A DNA stretch of 64,000 bases from Pseudoxanthomonas sp. SL93 (GCF_026625825.1 NZ_CP113065.1:2170001-2234000), one strand, 5' to 3'. Shown: positions 1 to 10,679, numbered from the stretch's first letter. The notes: generated by a model not told the origin, from the sequence alone. Numbers and translations are program-made.

Positions 1-918
1 CTGCTCCACGCTGCCATCCGGCTTGACCCGATAGACGAACGAGTCGCGGCCCACCTGCACCACGGCGATCTCCGGGATTACCAGCGCCTGGCGCTCGGGG
101 CGGAACAGCCGCACGTCCAGCAACATGCCCGGGCGCAACTTGCGCTGGTCATTGGCGAACACCGCACGTACCGTCACCGCGCGCGTGGATTCATCGATGC
201 GTGCGTCGATCGTTTCCACCCGGCCTTCGAACGACTCGCCCGGGTATGCCGCGGCGGTGACCGTCACCGCGTTGCCCTCGTCGACCGTGGCCAGTGCCGC
301 TTCAGGCACCTGGAAGTCCACGTACATGCGCGAGATGTCGTCCAGCGTGGCGATGGCGCTGTTGGCGGTGATCAGCGAACCGGGACTGACCTGGCGGATG
401 CCCAGCACGCCGGCAAACGGTGCCCGGATGCTGCGGTCGCCGATGTCGGCCTTGGCCTGGCGCACCCGCGCGGCGGCAACGTTGCGCAATGCCAGCTGCG
501 TATCCAGCCCGGATCGCGCGATCAGCTGCTGGTCGGCGAGTTCCTTCTGGCGACGGTAGAGGCGGTCGGCTTCGGCGAAGGTCGCCTCCGCCTGCACCAG
601 CGCGGCCTGCGCGGCATCACCCTTGAGCGTGATCAGCGTCTGGCCGGCCGCGACCTGCTGGCCGCTTTCGAAATGCACGTCCTGCACGATCTCGCTGACC
701 TTGGCGGTGAGCACAACCGACTCACGCGCCTTTGCCGTGCCCAGCGCCTGCAGGGTGTCGTTCCATGCCGACGGCTGCACCACGCGCGTGGTCACCGGAA
801 TCGGCCGCTCGGCTGCGTTGCCGTTCGCCTTGGCCTCCTGCCCGTCCTTGCCGCACGCGGCAAGCAGGAACAGGGGCAAGGCGACCGAGGCCGCGCGAAT
901 TCCGAATCGGCTGAGCAT
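1..918 (-). CDS. RND efflux periplasmic adaptor subunit (membrane fusion protein), partial
   Basis: Periplasmic adaptor that links an inner-membrane RND permease to an outer-membrane channel. The visible 306 residues start with a lipoprotein signal (hydrophobic stretch ending LAAC, lipidated Cys about residue 22). They continue with a lipoyl/barrel-sandwich segment (ESGQQVAAGQTLITL), a coiled-coil hairpin (LVQAEATFAEADRLYRRQ), the returning half (SIRAPFAGVLGIRQVSPG) and a beta-barrel region (VTAAAYPGESFEGRV). The reading frame is open to position 1, so the C-terminus lies outside the window, and the permease gene would be expected further left. The substrate cannot be told. The ATG at 916-918 is chosen because it gives an immediate signal peptide. 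Family assignment is firm; the specific pump is unknown. Confidence 0.9.
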   Translation of the reverse strand, partial: MLSRFGIRAASVALPLFLLAACGKDGQEAKANGNAAERPIPVTTRVVQPSAWNDTLQALGTAKARESVVLTAKVSEIVQDVHFESGQQVAAGQTLITLKGDAAQAALVQAEATFAEADRLYRRQKELADQQLIARSGLDTQLALRNVAAARVRQAKADIGDRSIRAPFAGVLGIRQVSPGSLITANSAIATLDDISRMYVDFQVPEAALATVDEGNAVTVTAAAYPGESFEGRVETIDARIDESTRAVTVRAVFANDQRKLRPGMLLDVRLFRPERQALVIPEIAVVQVGRDSFVYRVKPDGSVEQ

Positions 919-1062
919 GGACTATTCCGTAATCGTCGTTATTCACGAAGTGTACCGGCCTTACGTGAATGACGGTGTTGCGGATGCGGTGGTTTGTGCG
1001 TCAAACGCGGTGAACGGACCCGTCCACCGTGGCCCGACCATGACCAATGACCCTTGCCCGCG

Positions 1063-2937
1063 CTATTCCAGCCCTAGTGCCGCCAGGACCTGCCGTGCCA
1101 GCTGCTCGGGGGTCTGCTCGCCCGCCCGCAGGTGCAGGTCGGGGTGTTCCGGGGCTTCGTAGGGGGAATCTATCCCCGTGAAGTTGGGAATGAGCCCGGC
1201 ACGCGCCTTGCGGTAAAGCCCCTTCACGTCGCGCGCCTCGGCCAGTTCCAGGGGCACGTCGACGAAGACTTCGATGAATTCGTCTTCCGCGAACCGGTCA
1301 CGCGCCATGCGCCGCTCGGCGCGGAAGGGCGAGATGAAGCTGACCAGTACGATCAGGCCTGCATCGGTCATCAGCTTCGCGACCTCGGCGACGCGGCGGA
1401 TGTTCTCCACGCGGTCCTCGTCGGTGAAGCCCAGGTCGCGGTTCAGCCCATGGCGCACGTTGTCGCCGTCCAGCAGGAAGCTGTGGTAGCCCAGCGCGTG
1501 CAGGCGCTTGTCCACCAGGTTGGCGATGGTCGACTTGCCCGCGCCGGACAGGCCGGTGAACCACAGCACCCGCGGCTGCTGCCCCTTCAGGCGCGAACGC
1601 GCCGCCTTGTCGACATCGACATGCTGCCAGTGCACGTTGCCGGCACGGCGCAGCGCGAAGTCCAGCGTGCCCGCGCCGACCGTGGCATTGGTCTGGCGAT
1701 CGATCAGGATGAAGCTGCCCAGCGCGCGGTTCTCCGCATAGGGCGCGAACGCGACCGGTTCGTCCAGGCTGAGGTTGCAGTACCCGACCTCATTGAGCTC
1801 CAGCCGCTTGGCGGCCAGGTGTTCCTGCGTATTCACGTCGATGCGGTGCTTGATCTCGCTGACCGTGGCCGACACGGTGCGCGCGCCGATCTTCAGCCAG
1901 TACGGGCGACCCGGCAGCAGCGCGGCATCGGCCATCCACAGCAGGTGTGCGGCGAACTGGTCGGCGGCTTCCGGCGGATCGCCCGCGGCGGCGATCACGT
2001 CGCCGCGGCTGATGTCGATCTCGTCCGCCAGCGTCAGCGTCACGGCCTGCCCCGCATGCGCGGAAGCGACCTCGCCATCGGGACCGAGCACCTGCACCAC
2101 GCGCGAGCGGCGCGCCGATGGCAGCACGACCACCTCGTCGCCCGGCCGCACGTCGCCCGCCGCGATCGTGCCGGCGTAGCCGCGGAAGTTCTGGTGCGGA
2201 CGATTGACCCATTGCACGGGAAGCCGCAGGCCGGAGACGGCGTCGTGCGCCTGCACGTCGATGCCTTCGAGGTGCTCCAGCAGGGCGGGACCGTCGTACC
2301 AGGGCGTGCGTGCGGAACGCGACGACAGGTTGTCGCCGTCCAGCGCCGACAACGGGATGCAGGTGACCGAAGCGATGCCCAGCCGCTCCGCCAGCGCCCG
2401 GTAGTCGGCCGCGATGGCATCGAACACCCCCTGGTCGAACGCCACCAGGTCCATCTTGTTCACGGCGAGCACCACGTGGCGGATGCCCAGCAGCGAGACG
2501 ATGTAACTGTGCCGGTGCGTCTGCGTCAGCAGGCCCTTGCGCGCATCCACCAGCACCACCGCGGCATCGGCCGTGGAGGCCCCCGTGGCCATGTTGCGCG
2601 TGTACTGCTCGTGGCCCGGGCAATCGGCGACGATGAACTTGCGCTTCTCCGTATCGAAGTAACGGTAGGCGACGTCGATGGTGATGCCCTGCTCGCGCTC
2701 GGCCGCCAGGCCATCCAGCAGCAGCGCGTAGTCGATCTCGCCGCCACGGGTGCCATGCCGCCGGCTGTCGGCACTGAGCGCGGCCAACTGGTCGTCGAAC
2801 AGGCGCTTGCTGTCGTACAGCAACCGGCCGATCAGCGTGCTCTTGCCGTCGTCCACGCTGCCGCAGGTGATGAAGCGCAGCAGCGGCTTGGATTCGTGCT
2901 GCTTCAGGTAGGACGCGATCTCGGTGGAGGCACTCAT
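1063..2937 (-). CDS. cysN: Bifunctional sulfate adenylyltransferase subunit 1 / adenylylsulfate kinase (CysN-CysC fusion)
   Basis: Makes APS from sulfate and ATP with CysD, then phosphorylates APS to PAPS. The 624 residues carry two enzymes. The N-terminal GTPase resembles EF-Tu: GSVDDGKST at 26-34, a GITIDVAY switch near 85, DCPGH near 104 and NKMD near 157. It is followed by beta-barrel domains. The C-terminal APS kinase has its P-loop GLSGAGKST at 462-470 and the [11 protein letters not shown] substrate motif. The fusion is the NodQ-like arrangement common in Xanthomonadaceae and rhizobia, and no separate cysC is seen in the window. Its ATG overlaps the cysD stop by one base (TGATG), so the two subunits are probably translationally coupled. 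Product PAPS matches the PAPS-type CysH encoded at 7688-8401. Confidence 0.97.
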   Translation of the reverse strand: MSASTEIASYLKQHESKPLLRFITCGSVDDGKSTLIGRLLYDSKRLFDDQLAALSADSRRHGTRGGEIDYALLLDGLAAEREQGITIDVAYRYFDTEKRKFIVADCPGHEQYTRNMATGASTADAAVVLVDARKGLLTQTHRHSYIVSLLGIRHVVLAVNKMDLVAFDQGVFDAIAADYRALAERLGIASVTCIPLSALDGDNLSSRSARTPWYDGPALLEHLEGIDVQAHDAVSGLRLPVQWVNRPHQNFRGYAGTIAAGDVRPGDEVVVLPSARRSRVVQVLGPDGEVASAHAGQAVTLTLADEIDISRGDVIAAAGDPPEAADQFAAHLLWMADAALLPGRPYWLKIGARTVSATVSEIKHRIDVNTQEHLAAKRLELNEVGYCNLSLDEPVAFAPYAENRALGSFILIDRQTNATVGAGTLDFALRRAGNVHWQHVDVDKAARSRLKGQQPRVLWFTGLSGAGKSTIANLVDKRLHALGYHSFLLDGDNVRHGLNRDLGFTDEDRVENIRRVAEVAKLMTDAGLIVLVSFISPFRAERRMARDRFAEDEFIEVFVDVPLELAEARDVKGLYRKARAGLIPNFTGIDSPYEAPEHPDLHLRAGEQTPEQLARQVLAALGLE

Positions 2938-3848
2938 CAGAAGTAGCCCTCCAGCTTCTTCTTCTCCATCGACGCGGTGGGATCCTGGTCGATCACCCGG
3001 CCCTGGCGCTCGGAACTGGTGGCGACCAGCATTTCGGCGATGATCTTCTCCAGCGAATCGGCCTGGGACTCAATGGCCCCCGTCAGCGGATAGCAGCCCA
3101 GTGTGCGGAAGCGCACGCTGCGTTGCTGCGGCACTTCGCCCTCCCGCAGCGGCAGGCGTTCGTCGTCCACCAGGATCAGCGCGCCATCGCGCTCCACCAC
3201 GGGACGCTCGGCGGCGAAATACAGCGGCACCACCGGGATGTTCTCGCGGTAGATGTACAGCCAGATGTCCAGCTCGGTCCAGTTGGACAGCGGAAAGACC
3301 CGCACGCTCTCGCCCTTGTGGATGCGGGCGTTGTAAAGGTTCCAGAGCTCCGGACGCTGGTTCTTCGGGTCCCAGCGATGCCTGTCGTTGCGGAACGAGA
3401 ACACGCGCTCCTTGGCGCGCGACTTCTCTTCGTCGCGGCGCGCTCCGCCGATGGCCGCATCGAACGCGTACTGGTCCAGCGCCTGCTTCAGGCCCTGGGT
3501 CTTCATCACGTCGGTATGCACGGTGGCGCCATGGCTGATCGGGCCGATGTCCTGGGCGACGCCCTCCGGATTGATGTGCACGCGCAGCTCCACGCCGGTT
3601 TCCGCGGCGCGCCGGTCACGGAAAGCGATCATCTCGCGGAACTTCCAGCGGGTATCCACGTGCAGCAGCGGGATCGGCGGCGGGGCGGGCGCGAACGCCT
3701 TCAGCAGCAGGTGCAGCAGCACCGAACTGTCCTTGCCCACCGAATACAGCAGCACCGGGTTGCGGAACTCCGCGGCGACCTCCCTGAGGATATGGATGCT
3801 TTCCGCTTCCAGGCGGTCGAGATGGGACAGGCGGGGTACGGCGGTCAT
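2937..3848 (-). CDS. cysD: Sulfate adenylyltransferase subunit 2 (CysD)
   Basis: Catalytic small subunit of ATP sulfurylase, which adenylates sulfate to APS while CysN hydrolyses GTP. The product is 303 residues, the normal CysD size (about 302). The PP-loop SVGKDSS is at residues 36-42, and the characteristic [20 protein letters not shown] segment follows mid-protein. The C-terminus ends KLEGYF, as usual for CysD. The start at [11 protein letters not shown] was chosen because the frame stays open for thousands of bases upstream across the antisense of cysJ and cysI, where no CysD homology exists. First gene of the leftward cysD-cysNC operon, divergent from cysJIH. Confidence 0.97.
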   Translation of the reverse strand: MTAVPRLSHLDRLEAESIHILREVAAEFRNPVLLYSVGKDSSVLLHLLLKAFAPAPPPIPLLHVDTRWKFREMIAFRDRRAAETGVELRVHINPEGVAQDIGPISHGATVHTDVMKTQGLKQALDQYAFDAAIGGARRDEEKSRAKERVFSFRNDRHRWDPKNQRPELWNLYNARIHKGESVRVFPLSNWTELDIWLYIYRENIPVVPLYFAAERPVVERDGALILVDDERLPLREGEVPQQRSVRFRTLGCYPLTGAIESQADSLEKIIAEMLVATSSERQGRVIDQDPTASMEKKKLEGYF

Positions 3849-4049
3849 CAAGGCAGGCAGCGGCTGAGGGCGGGACGGTAGGCAAGGGTAGCAGGCGGGC
3901 CGCCACGAGCCGGTGGGCGGTGAGTATTCAGCCTGCCCCGCCCCGGGCGAAATAAGCGCAGGCGATAAGCCCATAACCAGACGTCCTTTCTGCCCCCGGC
4001 AAGCGCTACCTACCATCGGTCGTCCCAGTCGCGCCCACGGGCCTGCCCA
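3849..4049. promoter_or_regulatory. Divergent cysD / cysJ control region with candidate CysB-type site
   Basis: This 201 bp gap separates the leftward cysDNC and rightward cysJIH operons and must hold both promoters. Three ATAA words occur at 3952, 3965 and 3973 in an otherwise GC-rich stretch. CysB-family activators bind AT-rich sites of this general kind near sulfur-assimilation promoters, and a CysB-like gene lies at 11517-12503. On the minus strand an AATACT-like -10 sits around 3925-3930 with no good -35, as expected for an activator-dependent promoter. The presence of promoters is near certain; the operator is a weak inference. Confidence 0.4.
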
Positions 4050-5888
4050 ATGTCCGCTCCCCAGCCTGCTCTCGCCCCCAGCCCTCTCGCCGAGGAGCGT
4101 CGGGCGCTGCTGGCCCGCGTGGTCGACGGCCTGGACAGCGCCTCGCTGTGGTGGCTCTCCGGCTATACGGCGGGGCTGGCCCAGGGCCATGCGGCACCGC
4201 CGCTGGCCGTGGTGCCCGGAGGTGCGGCGCAGGCGGGGCAGCGGTTGACCGTCGTCTACGGCAGCCAGACCGGCAATGCCCGCCGGGCGGCCGAAGCCTT
4301 GGCGCATGACGCCGAAGCCGCCGGCCTGACGGTGCGGCTGGTGCGGGCCGATGCCTACCCGCAGCGCGAGCTCGCCAGCGAGCGGCTTCTCTACGTGGTC
4401 ATCAGCACCCAGGGCGAAGGCGACCCGCCCGACGACGCCATCGGCCTGGTCGAATTCATCAACGGCAAGCGCGCACCCAAGCTGCCCGAGCTGAAGTACG
4501 CGGTATTGGGCCTGGGCGACTCCAGCTACGCGGATTTCTGCGGCATTGCCAAGCGGCTGGACGAACGCCTGACGCAGCTCGGCGGCAGCCGCCTGTTCCC
4601 GGCCGGCCTGGCCGACCTGGACATCGATACCGTGGCCACACCGTGGCGCGAACAGGCCCTGGGCCATGCCCGCGACCTGCTGAAGACCGCGGCCACGCCG
4701 CTGGCCACGGTTACCCCCCTGCGCCTCGCACCCACCGGGCCGGCCTTCTCCCACGACCGGCCTTTCAGCGCCGAGCTGCTGCTCAACCAGCGCATCAGCG
4801 GCCGTGACTTCAAGGGGCCGCGCTACGGCGCGTACGGGAGCGCGGGCAAGGACGTTCGCCACCTGGAGCTGTCGCTGGAAGGCAGCGGCCTGCACTACGA
4901 GCCCGGCGACGCCCTCGGCGTGCGCCACCGCAACCCGCCTGCGCTGGTCGATGCGGTCCTGGGCGTGCTGGAACTGGACGGCGCCACCGTCGTCAGCGAG
5001 AAGAACGACAGCCTGCCGCTGCGGGAATGGCTGTCCACGCGCCGCGAACTGACGCGCCTGTCGCGCCCCTTCCTGGCCACCCACGCCGCGCAGGCGCGCG
5101 CGGACGAACTGAACACCCTGCTGTCGCCGGCGCAGAACGGCGAACTGGCGCACCTGCTGAATACCCACCAGCTGGTCGACGTGCTGCGCCGCTGGCCCGC
5201 CGGCTGGACCGCGCAGGAACTGGTCGCCGCCCTGCGCCCGCTGGCCCCGCGGTTGTACTCCATCGCGTCCAGCCGCAAGCGGGTGGGCGAGGAAGTGCAC
5301 CTGACCGTCGACGTGCTGGGCTATGAAGCATTCGGCCATGCGCACGGCGGCGCCGCCAGCGGCTTCCTGTCGGCACTGGGCGAGGGCGATACCGCCCCGG
5401 TCTACATCGAGCCCAACGACCGCTTCCGCGTGCCCGCCGATCCGTCGCGCGACATCCTGATGGTCGGTCCGGGCACCGGCGTGGCGCCGTTCCGCGCCTT
5501 CGTGCAGGAACGCGCCGAGACCGGCGCCCGTGGCCGCAACTGGCTGTTCTTCGGCGCACAGCACTTCAACCGCGACTTCCTTTACCAGGCCGAATGGCAG
5601 GACGCGCTGCGCACCGGCGAGCTGCACGCGCTGGACCTGGCGTTCTCGCGCGACCAGGCGCAGAAGATCTACGTGCAGCAGCGCCTGCGTGAGCGTGGCC
5701 GCGAGGTCTACGACTGGCTGCAGAACGGCGCGCACTTCTATGTCTGCGGTGCCATCGCCATGGGCAAGGACGTGCATGCCGCGCTGCAGGCAATTGTTGT
5801 CGAGCATGGCGGGATGGACCAGGACGCCGCGCACGACTACCTGCTGAACCTGCAGACGGAGGGCCGCTACAGCCGCGACGTGTACTGA
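4050..5888 (+). CDS. cysJ: Assimilatory sulfite reductase (NADPH) flavoprotein alpha subunit
   Basis: Diflavin reductase that passes electrons from NADPH through FAD and FMN to the CysI hemoprotein, which reduces sulfite to sulfide. The 612 residues fit CysJ (about 600). The N-terminal flavodoxin domain has the FMN phosphate loop GSQTGN at 71-76 and [11 protein letters not shown] downstream. The FAD-binding RLYSIAS lies at about 400-407, and the NADP-binding [12 protein letters not shown] follows near 472. The C-terminal YSRDVY is typical. First gene of cysJ-cysI-cysH; 84 bp containing an inverted repeat separate it from cysI. The ATG at 4050 is the first start giving the usual N-terminal region. 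Confidence 0.97.
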   Translation: MSAPQPALAPSPLAEERRALLARVVDGLDSASLWWLSGYTAGLAQGHAAPPLAVVPGGAAQAGQRLTVVYGSQTGNARRAAEALAHDAEAAGLTVRLVRADAYPQRELASERLLYVVISTQGEGDPPDDAIGLVEFINGKRAPKLPELKYAVLGLGDSSYADFCGIAKRLDERLTQLGGSRLFPAGLADLDIDTVATPWREQALGHARDLLKTAATPLATVTPLRLAPTGPAFSHDRPFSAELLLNQRISGRDFKGPRYGAYGSAGKDVRHLELSLEGSGLHYEPGDALGVRHRNPPALVDAVLGVLELDGATVVSEKNDSLPLREWLSTRRELTRLSRPFLATHAAQARADELNTLLSPAQNGELAHLLNTHQLVDVLRRWPAGWTAQELVAALRPLAPRLYSIASSRKRVGEEVHLTVDVLGYEAFGHAHGGAASGFLSALGEGDTAPVYIEPNDRFRVPADPSRDILMVGPGTGVAPFRAFVQERAETGARGRNWLFFGAQHFNRDFLYQAEWQDALRTGELHALDLAFSRDQAQKIYVQQRLRERGREVYDWLQNGAHFYVCGAIAMGKDVHAALQAIVVEHGGMDQDAAHDYLLNLQTEGRYSRDVY

Positions 5889-5900
5889 CGACCCCGCTGT

Positions 5901-5961
5901 TGTAGGAGCGACGTCAGTCGCGACCTGCAACCTTCCGGTCGCGACTGACGTCGCTCCTACA
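5901..5961. repeat. Intergenic inverted repeat, copy 1 (25 bp perfect arms)
   Basis: The left arm at 5901-5925 is TGTAGGAGCGACGTCAGTCG plus CGACC. The right arm at 5937-5961 is its exact reverse complement, and the loop is 11 bases. Related copies lie at 16031-16167 and 24097-24163. It sits between cysJ and cysI with no U-rich tail. I therefore read it as a dispersed palindromic element of the REP/REPIN kind rather than a dedicated terminator, although the RNA hairpin could still affect cysI expression. Confidence 0.85.
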
Positions 5962-5972
5962 GTGGAACACCC

Positions 5973-7691
5973 ATGAGCAATCATTCCGTCGAAGACATCA
6001 AATCCGAAAGCCGGCGCCTGCGCGGCAGCCTGCTGGACAGCCTGGCCGACCCGGTCACCGGTGCGCTGCGCGAATCCGACCAGACGCTCATCAAGTATCA
6101 CGGCAGCTACCAGCAGGACGATCGCGACATCCGCGACGAACGCCGTCGGCAGAAGCTGGAGCCGGCTTACCAGTTCATGATCCGCACGCGCACGCCCGGC
6201 GGCGTGGTCACGCCGACGCAGTGGCTGCAGCTGGATGCCATCGCGACCACGTACGCCAACCACTCGCTGCGCATCACCACCCGCCAGGCGTTCCAGTTCC
6301 ACGGCGTGATCAAGCGCGAACTTAAAAGCACCATGCAGGCGATCAACGCCGCCCTGATCGACACGCTGGCCGCATGCGGCGACGTCAACCGCAACGTGCT
6401 GGTGGCGGCCAATCCGCTGGAGTCGCGCGCCCATGCCGAGGTGCAGGCCTGGGCGGTGAAGCTGTCTGAACACCTGCTGCCCAACACCCGTGCCTACTAC
6501 GAGATCTGGCTGGACGAGGAGCGCGTGGCCGGCAGCGGCGACGAGGAAGAGCCCATCTACGGCGCCACCTACCTGCCGCGCAAGTTCAAGATCGGCTTCG
6601 CGGTGCCGCCGGTGAACGACGTGGATGTGTTCGCCAACGACCTGGGCTTCATCGCCATCCTGGAAGACGGCGCACTGGCCGGTTTCAACCTGGTCATCGG
6701 CGGCGGCATGGGCGCCACCCATGGCGATGCCGAAACCTACCCGCGCGTCGGCAACGTGGTCGGCTTCCTGACCCCCGACCAGCTGCTGGACGTGGCCACC
6801 GCCGTGGTCACCACCCAGCGCGACTTCGGCAACCGCAACGTGCGCAAGCGCGCGCGCTTCAAGTACACCATCGACGACCATGGACTGGCCTTCATCGTGC
6901 AGCAGATTGAAAGCCGTGCCGGGGTCGCTCTCCAGCCGGCACGTGCTTTCCATTTCGAGCACAACGGCGACCGGCATGGCTGGGTGCAGGGCGAAGACGG
7001 GCGCTGGCACCTGACGCTGCACCTGTTCGCGGGCCGCATCGCCGACACCGACGCGGCGCCGCATCTCACTGGCTTGCGCGAAATCGCGCGCCTGCTGGAG
7101 GCCGGTGCGGCGGGACCGCATTTCCGCATGACCGCCAACCAGAACCTGGTGATCGCCGGCGTGCCGGCCGACCAGCGCGACGCCATCGACGCGCTCGCGC
7201 GCGGACACACGCTGGATGCCGGCGAACGCCTCGCCACCGCCCTGGCCCGCATCGCGGTCGCCTGCGTCGCGCTGCCGACGTGCGGCCTGGCGATGGCCGA
7301 AGCCGAACGCTACCTGCCCGATTTCACGCGCACGCTGGAACCGCTGCTGGAGCGGCACGGCCTGCGCGAGACGCCCATCGTGCTGCGCATCTCCGGCTGC
7401 CCGAACGGCTGCTCGCGCCCCTACCTGGCCGAGATCGCCCTGGTCGGCAAGGCGCCCGGCCGCTACAACCTGATGCTCGGCGGCGACCGCCGCGGCCAGC
7501 GCCTCAACACGCTGTACCGCGAGAACATCACCGAGGCCGAAATCCTCGACACGCTCGATCCGCTGTTCGCCCGCTATGCCGGCGAGCGCGGAGAGGATGA
7601 AGGATTCGGCGACTTCCTGCATCGCAGCGGCCTGGTCGCCCTGCCGCCCTACCCCACCCACCGACAGATCGCCCTGGAACTGCACGCATGA
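5973..7691 (+). CDS. cysI: Assimilatory sulfite reductase hemoprotein beta subunit
   Basis: Reduces sulfite to sulfide with six electrons from CysJ, using siroheme coupled to a 4Fe-4S cluster. The 572 residues are the normal CysI length. Cluster and siroheme cysteines are complete: C431 and C437 (CVALPTC) and C476 and C480 (SGCPNGC), the C-X5-C and C-X3-C pattern of the family. The N-terminal siroheme-binding arginine-rich region ([11 protein letters not shown]) is also present. The stop overlaps the cysH start (ATGA), showing coupling. Siroheme would come from CysG at 12675-14132. Confidence 0.97.
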   Translation: MSNHSVEDIKSESRRLRGSLLDSLADPVTGALRESDQTLIKYHGSYQQDDRDIRDERRRQKLEPAYQFMIRTRTPGGVVTPTQWLQLDAIATTYANHSLRITTRQAFQFHGVIKRELKSTMQAINAALIDTLAACGDVNRNVLVAANPLESRAHAEVQAWAVKLSEHLLPNTRAYYEIWLDEERVAGSGDEEEPIYGATYLPRKFKIGFAVPPVNDVDVFANDLGFIAILEDGALAGFNLVIGGGMGATHGDAETYPRVGNVVGFLTPDQLLDVATAVVTTQRDFGNRNVRKRARFKYTIDDHGLAFIVQQIESRAGVALQPARAFHFEHNGDRHGWVQGEDGRWHLTLHLFAGRIADTDAAPHLTGLREIARLLEAGAAGPHFRMTANQNLVIAGVPADQRDAIDALARGHTLDAGERLATALARIAVACVALPTCGLAMAEAERYLPDFTRTLEPLLERHGLRETPIVLRISGCPNGCSRPYLAEIALVGKAPGRYNLMLGGDRRGQRLNTLYRENITEAEILDTLDPLFARYAGERGEDEGFGDFLHRSGLVALPPYPTHRQIALELHA

Positions 7692-8401
7692 GCGCCATCG
7701 CCCCCCTGCCCGACACGGATCGCATCGCGGAATACAACGTGCACCTGGAAGGACTGCCCGCGGAGCAGCGCGTGGCCTGGGCGCTGGAACACGGCGCCGG
7801 TACGCACGCCATGTCCTCCAGCTTCGGTGCGCAGGCGGCCGTGCTGCTGCACATGGTCACGCAGCAGAAGGCCGACATCCCGGTGATCCTGATCGATACC
7901 GGCTACCTGTTCCCCGAGACCTACCGCTTCGCCGATGAACTGCACGAGCGCCTTGCGCTGAACCTGCAGATCTTCCGCCCACTGGTCAGCCGCGCCTGGA
8001 TGGAAGCGCGCCATGGCCGCCTGTGGGAACAGGGCCTGGTCGGCATCGAGCAGTACAACAGCCTGCGCAAGGTCGAGCCGATGAAGCGCGCCCTGAAGGA
8101 ACTGGGCGTGGGCACGTGGTTCACCGGCCTGCGCCGCAGCCAGGCCAGCAGCCGCGCCAACGCCCCGGTACTGCAGGAGCGCGATGGCCGCTGGAAGATC
8201 AATCCCATCGTGGACTGGACCGACCGCGACATCTGGCAGTACATGAAGCAGCACGACCTGCCCTACCACCCGCTGTGGGAACAGGGCTACGTGTCCATCG
8301 GCGACTTCCACACCACCGCACGCTGGGAGCCCGGCATGCGCGAAGAGGACACGCGCTTCTTCGGCCTGAAACGCGAATGCGGCATCCACGTGGACGTCTG
8401 A
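7688..8401 (+). CDS. cysH: Phosphoadenosine phosphosulfate (PAPS) reductase, thioredoxin-dependent
   Basis: Reduces PAPS to sulfite and adenosine 3',5'-bisphosphate. The product has 237 residues with a PP-loop ([14 protein letters not shown]) near the N-terminus and the catalytic ECGIH motif at the very end (Cys 231). The paired cysteines that bind a 4Fe-4S cluster in APS reductases are absent (the middle region reads [13 protein letters not shown]). This makes it the PAPS-specific type and fits the APS kinase domain of CysNC. Its ATG overlaps the cysI stop by four bases. Last gene of cysJIH. Confidence 0.96.
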   Translation: MSAIAPLPDTDRIAEYNVHLEGLPAEQRVAWALEHGAGTHAMSSSFGAQAAVLLHMVTQQKADIPVILIDTGYLFPETYRFADELHERLALNLQIFRPLVSRAWMEARHGRLWEQGLVGIEQYNSLRKVEPMKRALKELGVGTWFTGLRRSQASSRANAPVLQERDGRWKINPIVDWTDRDIWQYMKQHDLPYHPLWEQGYVSIGDFHTTARWEPGMREEDTRFFGLKRECGIHVDV

Positions 8402-8402
8402 G

Positions 8403-8443
8403 ACGCCCGGGACCGGATCGTTCGCACCGCTGACGGGCGTTTT
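8403..8443 (+). terminator. Possible terminator after cysH
   Basis: ACGCCCG at 8403-8409 can pair with CGGGCGT at 8434-8440, directly followed by TTTCG. The 24-base loop is long, so folding is uncertain, but the position just after the cysH stop fits the end of the cysJIH transcript. Confidence 0.4.
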
Positions 8444-8535
8444 CGTCGCCGGATCGCCGGCCCCGTCGCGCCCCCTCTTCCCTCGCCGCCCGCGGCGGCT
8501 ATGCTCCACGGCAATCCCGACACCGTGGTGCTTCC

Positions 8536-9798
8536 GTGTTCCCCAGCCTGCTCCTGATCATCCGCATCCTCGCTGCCTGGTTCGGCGCACTGCTGATCGC
8601 GGCGGTGGTCTGGAACGGCATCTTCGAGCAGACGAGGTTGGCCGGCGGAGCCAGCTGGCTCTTCAGCCTGGCATCGACGTTGGTGATTGCATCGGTGTTG
8701 ATCGGCCTGATCAGCCACCTGCGCCGGATCTGGCTGATCACCGGACGGCTGGACAGCACCACGCTGTCGAGCCGCCAGCGCCGGCAGATCGAAGTGCCGC
8801 TGGATACGGCCGCCGCCTTCGCCCTGATCGAAGGCGCGCTGCGCGAACTGCCGCGCGCCGAGGACGCGGAAAGCGCCCCCGACAGCCTGCAGGTCCGCGT
8901 CAAGGTGCGCCGCGTGGAGAGCTTCGCCGGCCCCAGCCAGCCCTCGCGCTTCAACATCATGGCCCGCTTCGCGGTGAAGCGTGACCTCGTGCAGGCCACG
9001 GTCACGCCGGGCAATGGCACCAGCAGCATCACCCTGATGCTCGGCCCGGATGCCAGCCCCTGGCTGGACCTGTTCGTGCTGGACGACGGCGTCAACGTGG
9101 AGAACGCGGAAGCGGTCACTCGCGCCATCACCCGCCGCGTCGCCGACCAGCGCCGGCAGGAACAGGCCGATGTCGAGAAGACCGTCAGCGAGAAGGAACT
9201 GACCGTCGCGCGCCTCAACCTGCTCAACGCGCAGGTGGAACCCCACTTCCTCTACAACACGCTCGCGAGCGCGCAGGTGCTGACCCGCACCGACCCGCCG
9301 CGCGCCGACATCATGCTGGGCCACCTGATCCAGTACCTGCGCAGCTCGCTGCCACGCACCGACGAGGCGCTGTCCACGCTGGGCGAGGAACTGGAACGCA
9401 CGCAGGCCTATCTTGAGATCCTGAAGATCCGCATGGGCACCCGGCTCAACGTGCAGGTGGAGGTGCCGGATGCGCTGAAGGTGGTGCCGATGCCGTCGAT
9501 GATGCTGCAGACGCTGGTGGAGAACGCGATCAAGCACGGCCTGGAACCCAAGACCGGGGGCGGCACCATCTGGATCCTCGCCCGCAGGCACGACGACCAC
9601 GCCACGCTCACCGTCGCCGACGACGGCCAGGGCTTCGGTGGCCAGAGCACCGGCACCGGCATCGGCCTGAAGAACCTGCGCGAACGCCTGCGCCTGACCT
9701 TCGGCAGCGAGGCCTCGTTCGCCATCGTCTCCAACTTCCCCAGTGGCGTCGCCGCCACGCTGACGCTGCCGCTTGCCGGCAAGGCAGGTGCCGCATGA
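8536..9798 (+). CDS. LytS/AlgZ-family sensor histidine kinase
   Basis: Membrane sensor kinase of the His_kinase (LytS/AlgZ) class. Two hydrophobic segments at the N-terminus (roughly residues 3-25 and 37-58) anchor it. The phosphorylation motif QVEPHFLYNTL puts the histidine at about 237. A HATPase domain follows with ENAIKHGLEP near 330 and the GTGIGLKNLRERL G-box. Translation appears to start at GTG 8536. The stop overlaps the ATG of the LytTR response regulator, so the two form a two-component pair. The stimulus and targets are unknown. Its place inside the sulfur cluster may be chance. Confidence 0.9.
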   Translation: MFPSLLLIIRILAAWFGALLIAAVVWNGIFEQTRLAGGASWLFSLASTLVIASVLIGLISHLRRIWLITGRLDSTTLSSRQRRQIEVPLDTAAAFALIEGALRELPRAEDAESAPDSLQVRVKVRRVESFAGPSQPSRFNIMARFAVKRDLVQATVTPGNGTSSITLMLGPDASPWLDLFVLDDGVNVENAEAVTRAITRRVADQRRQEQADVEKTVSEKELTVARLNLLNAQVEPHFLYNTLASAQVLTRTDPPRADIMLGHLIQYLRSSLPRTDEALSTLGEELERTQAYLEILKIRMGTRLNVQVEVPDALKVVPMPSMMLQTLVENAIKHGLEPKTGGGTIWILARRHDDHATLTVADDGQGFGGQSTGTGIGLKNLRERLRLTFGSEASFAIVSNFPSGVAATLTLPLAGKAGAA

Positions 9799-10565
9799 AT
9801 TTCCGGGGCGTGATCGCCGAAGACGAGGAACTGCTGCGTACCGCGCTGTCCTCGCTGCTGAAGGAAGCCTGGCCGCAGCTGGATATCGTGGCCGAATGCG
9901 AGGACGGCGCCAGCGCGCTGGAATCCATCGCCGAGCTGCAGCCCGACGTCGCTTTCCTCGATATCCGCATGCCGGGGCTCACCGGCATCGAGGTCGCGCG
10001 CGGCCTGGCCGACGCGAGCCCGCGCACGCAGGTGGTGTTCGTCACCGCGTACGACCAGTACGCGATCGACGCGTTCGAACAGGGCGCGATCGACTACCTG
10101 CTGAAGCCGATCACCCGCGAACGTCTGCTGGCCACCGTGCAGCGCATCCAGGCACGTGCGGCGGCGGGGCATCCCGATGGCGCCACGCTGGAGGCATTGC
10201 TGCGCCACCTGTCGGCACGGGAAGTAGCCTCGTCCAGGCCGCCGCTGGTATGGATCACGGCCAGCGCCGGCAAGGATACGCGGCTGATCATGGTGGACGA
10301 CGTGGCCTACTTCCAGGCAGACAACAAGTACACCACCGTGATGACCGCCGAAGGCGAATCGCTGCTGCGCACGCCGCTGCGCGAGCTGCTTGATTCGCTG
10401 GACGCCAACACGTTCAAGCAGATCCACCGCTCCACCATCGTCAACATGAAGGCCGTGGCGTCGGTCAGCCGCGACGACACCGGCCGCGGCCGGCTGAAGC
10501 TGAAGACACGGCCGGAAACGCTGACCGTCAGCCAGCCCTTCATGAGCCTGTTCCGCAACATGTAA
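9795..10565 (+). CDS. LytTR-family response regulator
   Basis: DNA-binding partner of the adjacent kinase. The receiver domain (about residues 1-120) has the acidic pocket E9-D10, phospho-acceptor D56 (FLDIRMPG), the VTAYD threonine and the LLKPI lysine. The C-terminal LytTR domain (about 150-256) includes the typical VAYFQADNKYTTV and FKQIHRSTIVNM segments. This architecture matches AlgR/LytR regulators, which bind direct-repeat sites as dimers. The gene begins within the kinase stop codon. Family assignment is firm; regulated genes are not evident. Confidence 0.92.
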   Translation: MNFRGVIAEDEELLRTALSSLLKEAWPQLDIVAECEDGASALESIAELQPDVAFLDIRMPGLTGIEVARGLADASPRTQVVFVTAYDQYAIDAFEQGAIDYLLKPITRERLLATVQRIQARAAAGHPDGATLEALLRHLSAREVASSRPPLVWITASAGKDTRLIMVDDVAYFQADNKYTTVMTAEGESLLRTPLRELLDSLDANTFKQIHRSTIVNMKAVASVSRDDTGRGRLKLKTRPETLTVSQPFMSLFRNM

Positions 10566-10617
10566 GCGATTGCCTTAAACCCGCAGCCACCCCGCGGCAT
10601 CAAAGCTGTACCGACAA

Positions 10618-10637
10618 CACGGCGCCCGCGCGCCGTG
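10618..10637. terminator. Stem-loop downstream of the LytTR gene
   Basis: CACGGCGC at 10618-10625 pairs perfectly with GCGCCGTG at 10630-10637 around a CCGC loop. No T-run follows, so it is either a weak terminator or an mRNA structure before the lipoprotein gene at 10680. Confidence 0.3.
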
Positions 10638-10679
10638 AATGGACTGTCTTTGTCTGCCGCACACCACAAGGAAACCGCC

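Noticed and set aside
5901..5961. Dedicated transcription terminator between cysJ and cysI
   Set aside because: The same sequence recurs at two other places, there is no U-tract, and it would cut the sulfite reductase operon in half; a dispersed repeat explains it better.
2937..7685. Open minus-strand frame of about 1580 codons extending cysD upstream across cysJ and cysI
   Set aside because: Only the last 303 codons resemble a protein family; the rest is the antisense of two clear genes in high-GC DNA, rich in Arg, Gln, Val and Ala as expected for a shadow frame.
7688..8401. APS reductase instead of PAPS reductase
   Set aside because: The paired cysteines for a 4Fe-4S cluster are missing, and an APS kinase domain is encoded next door.
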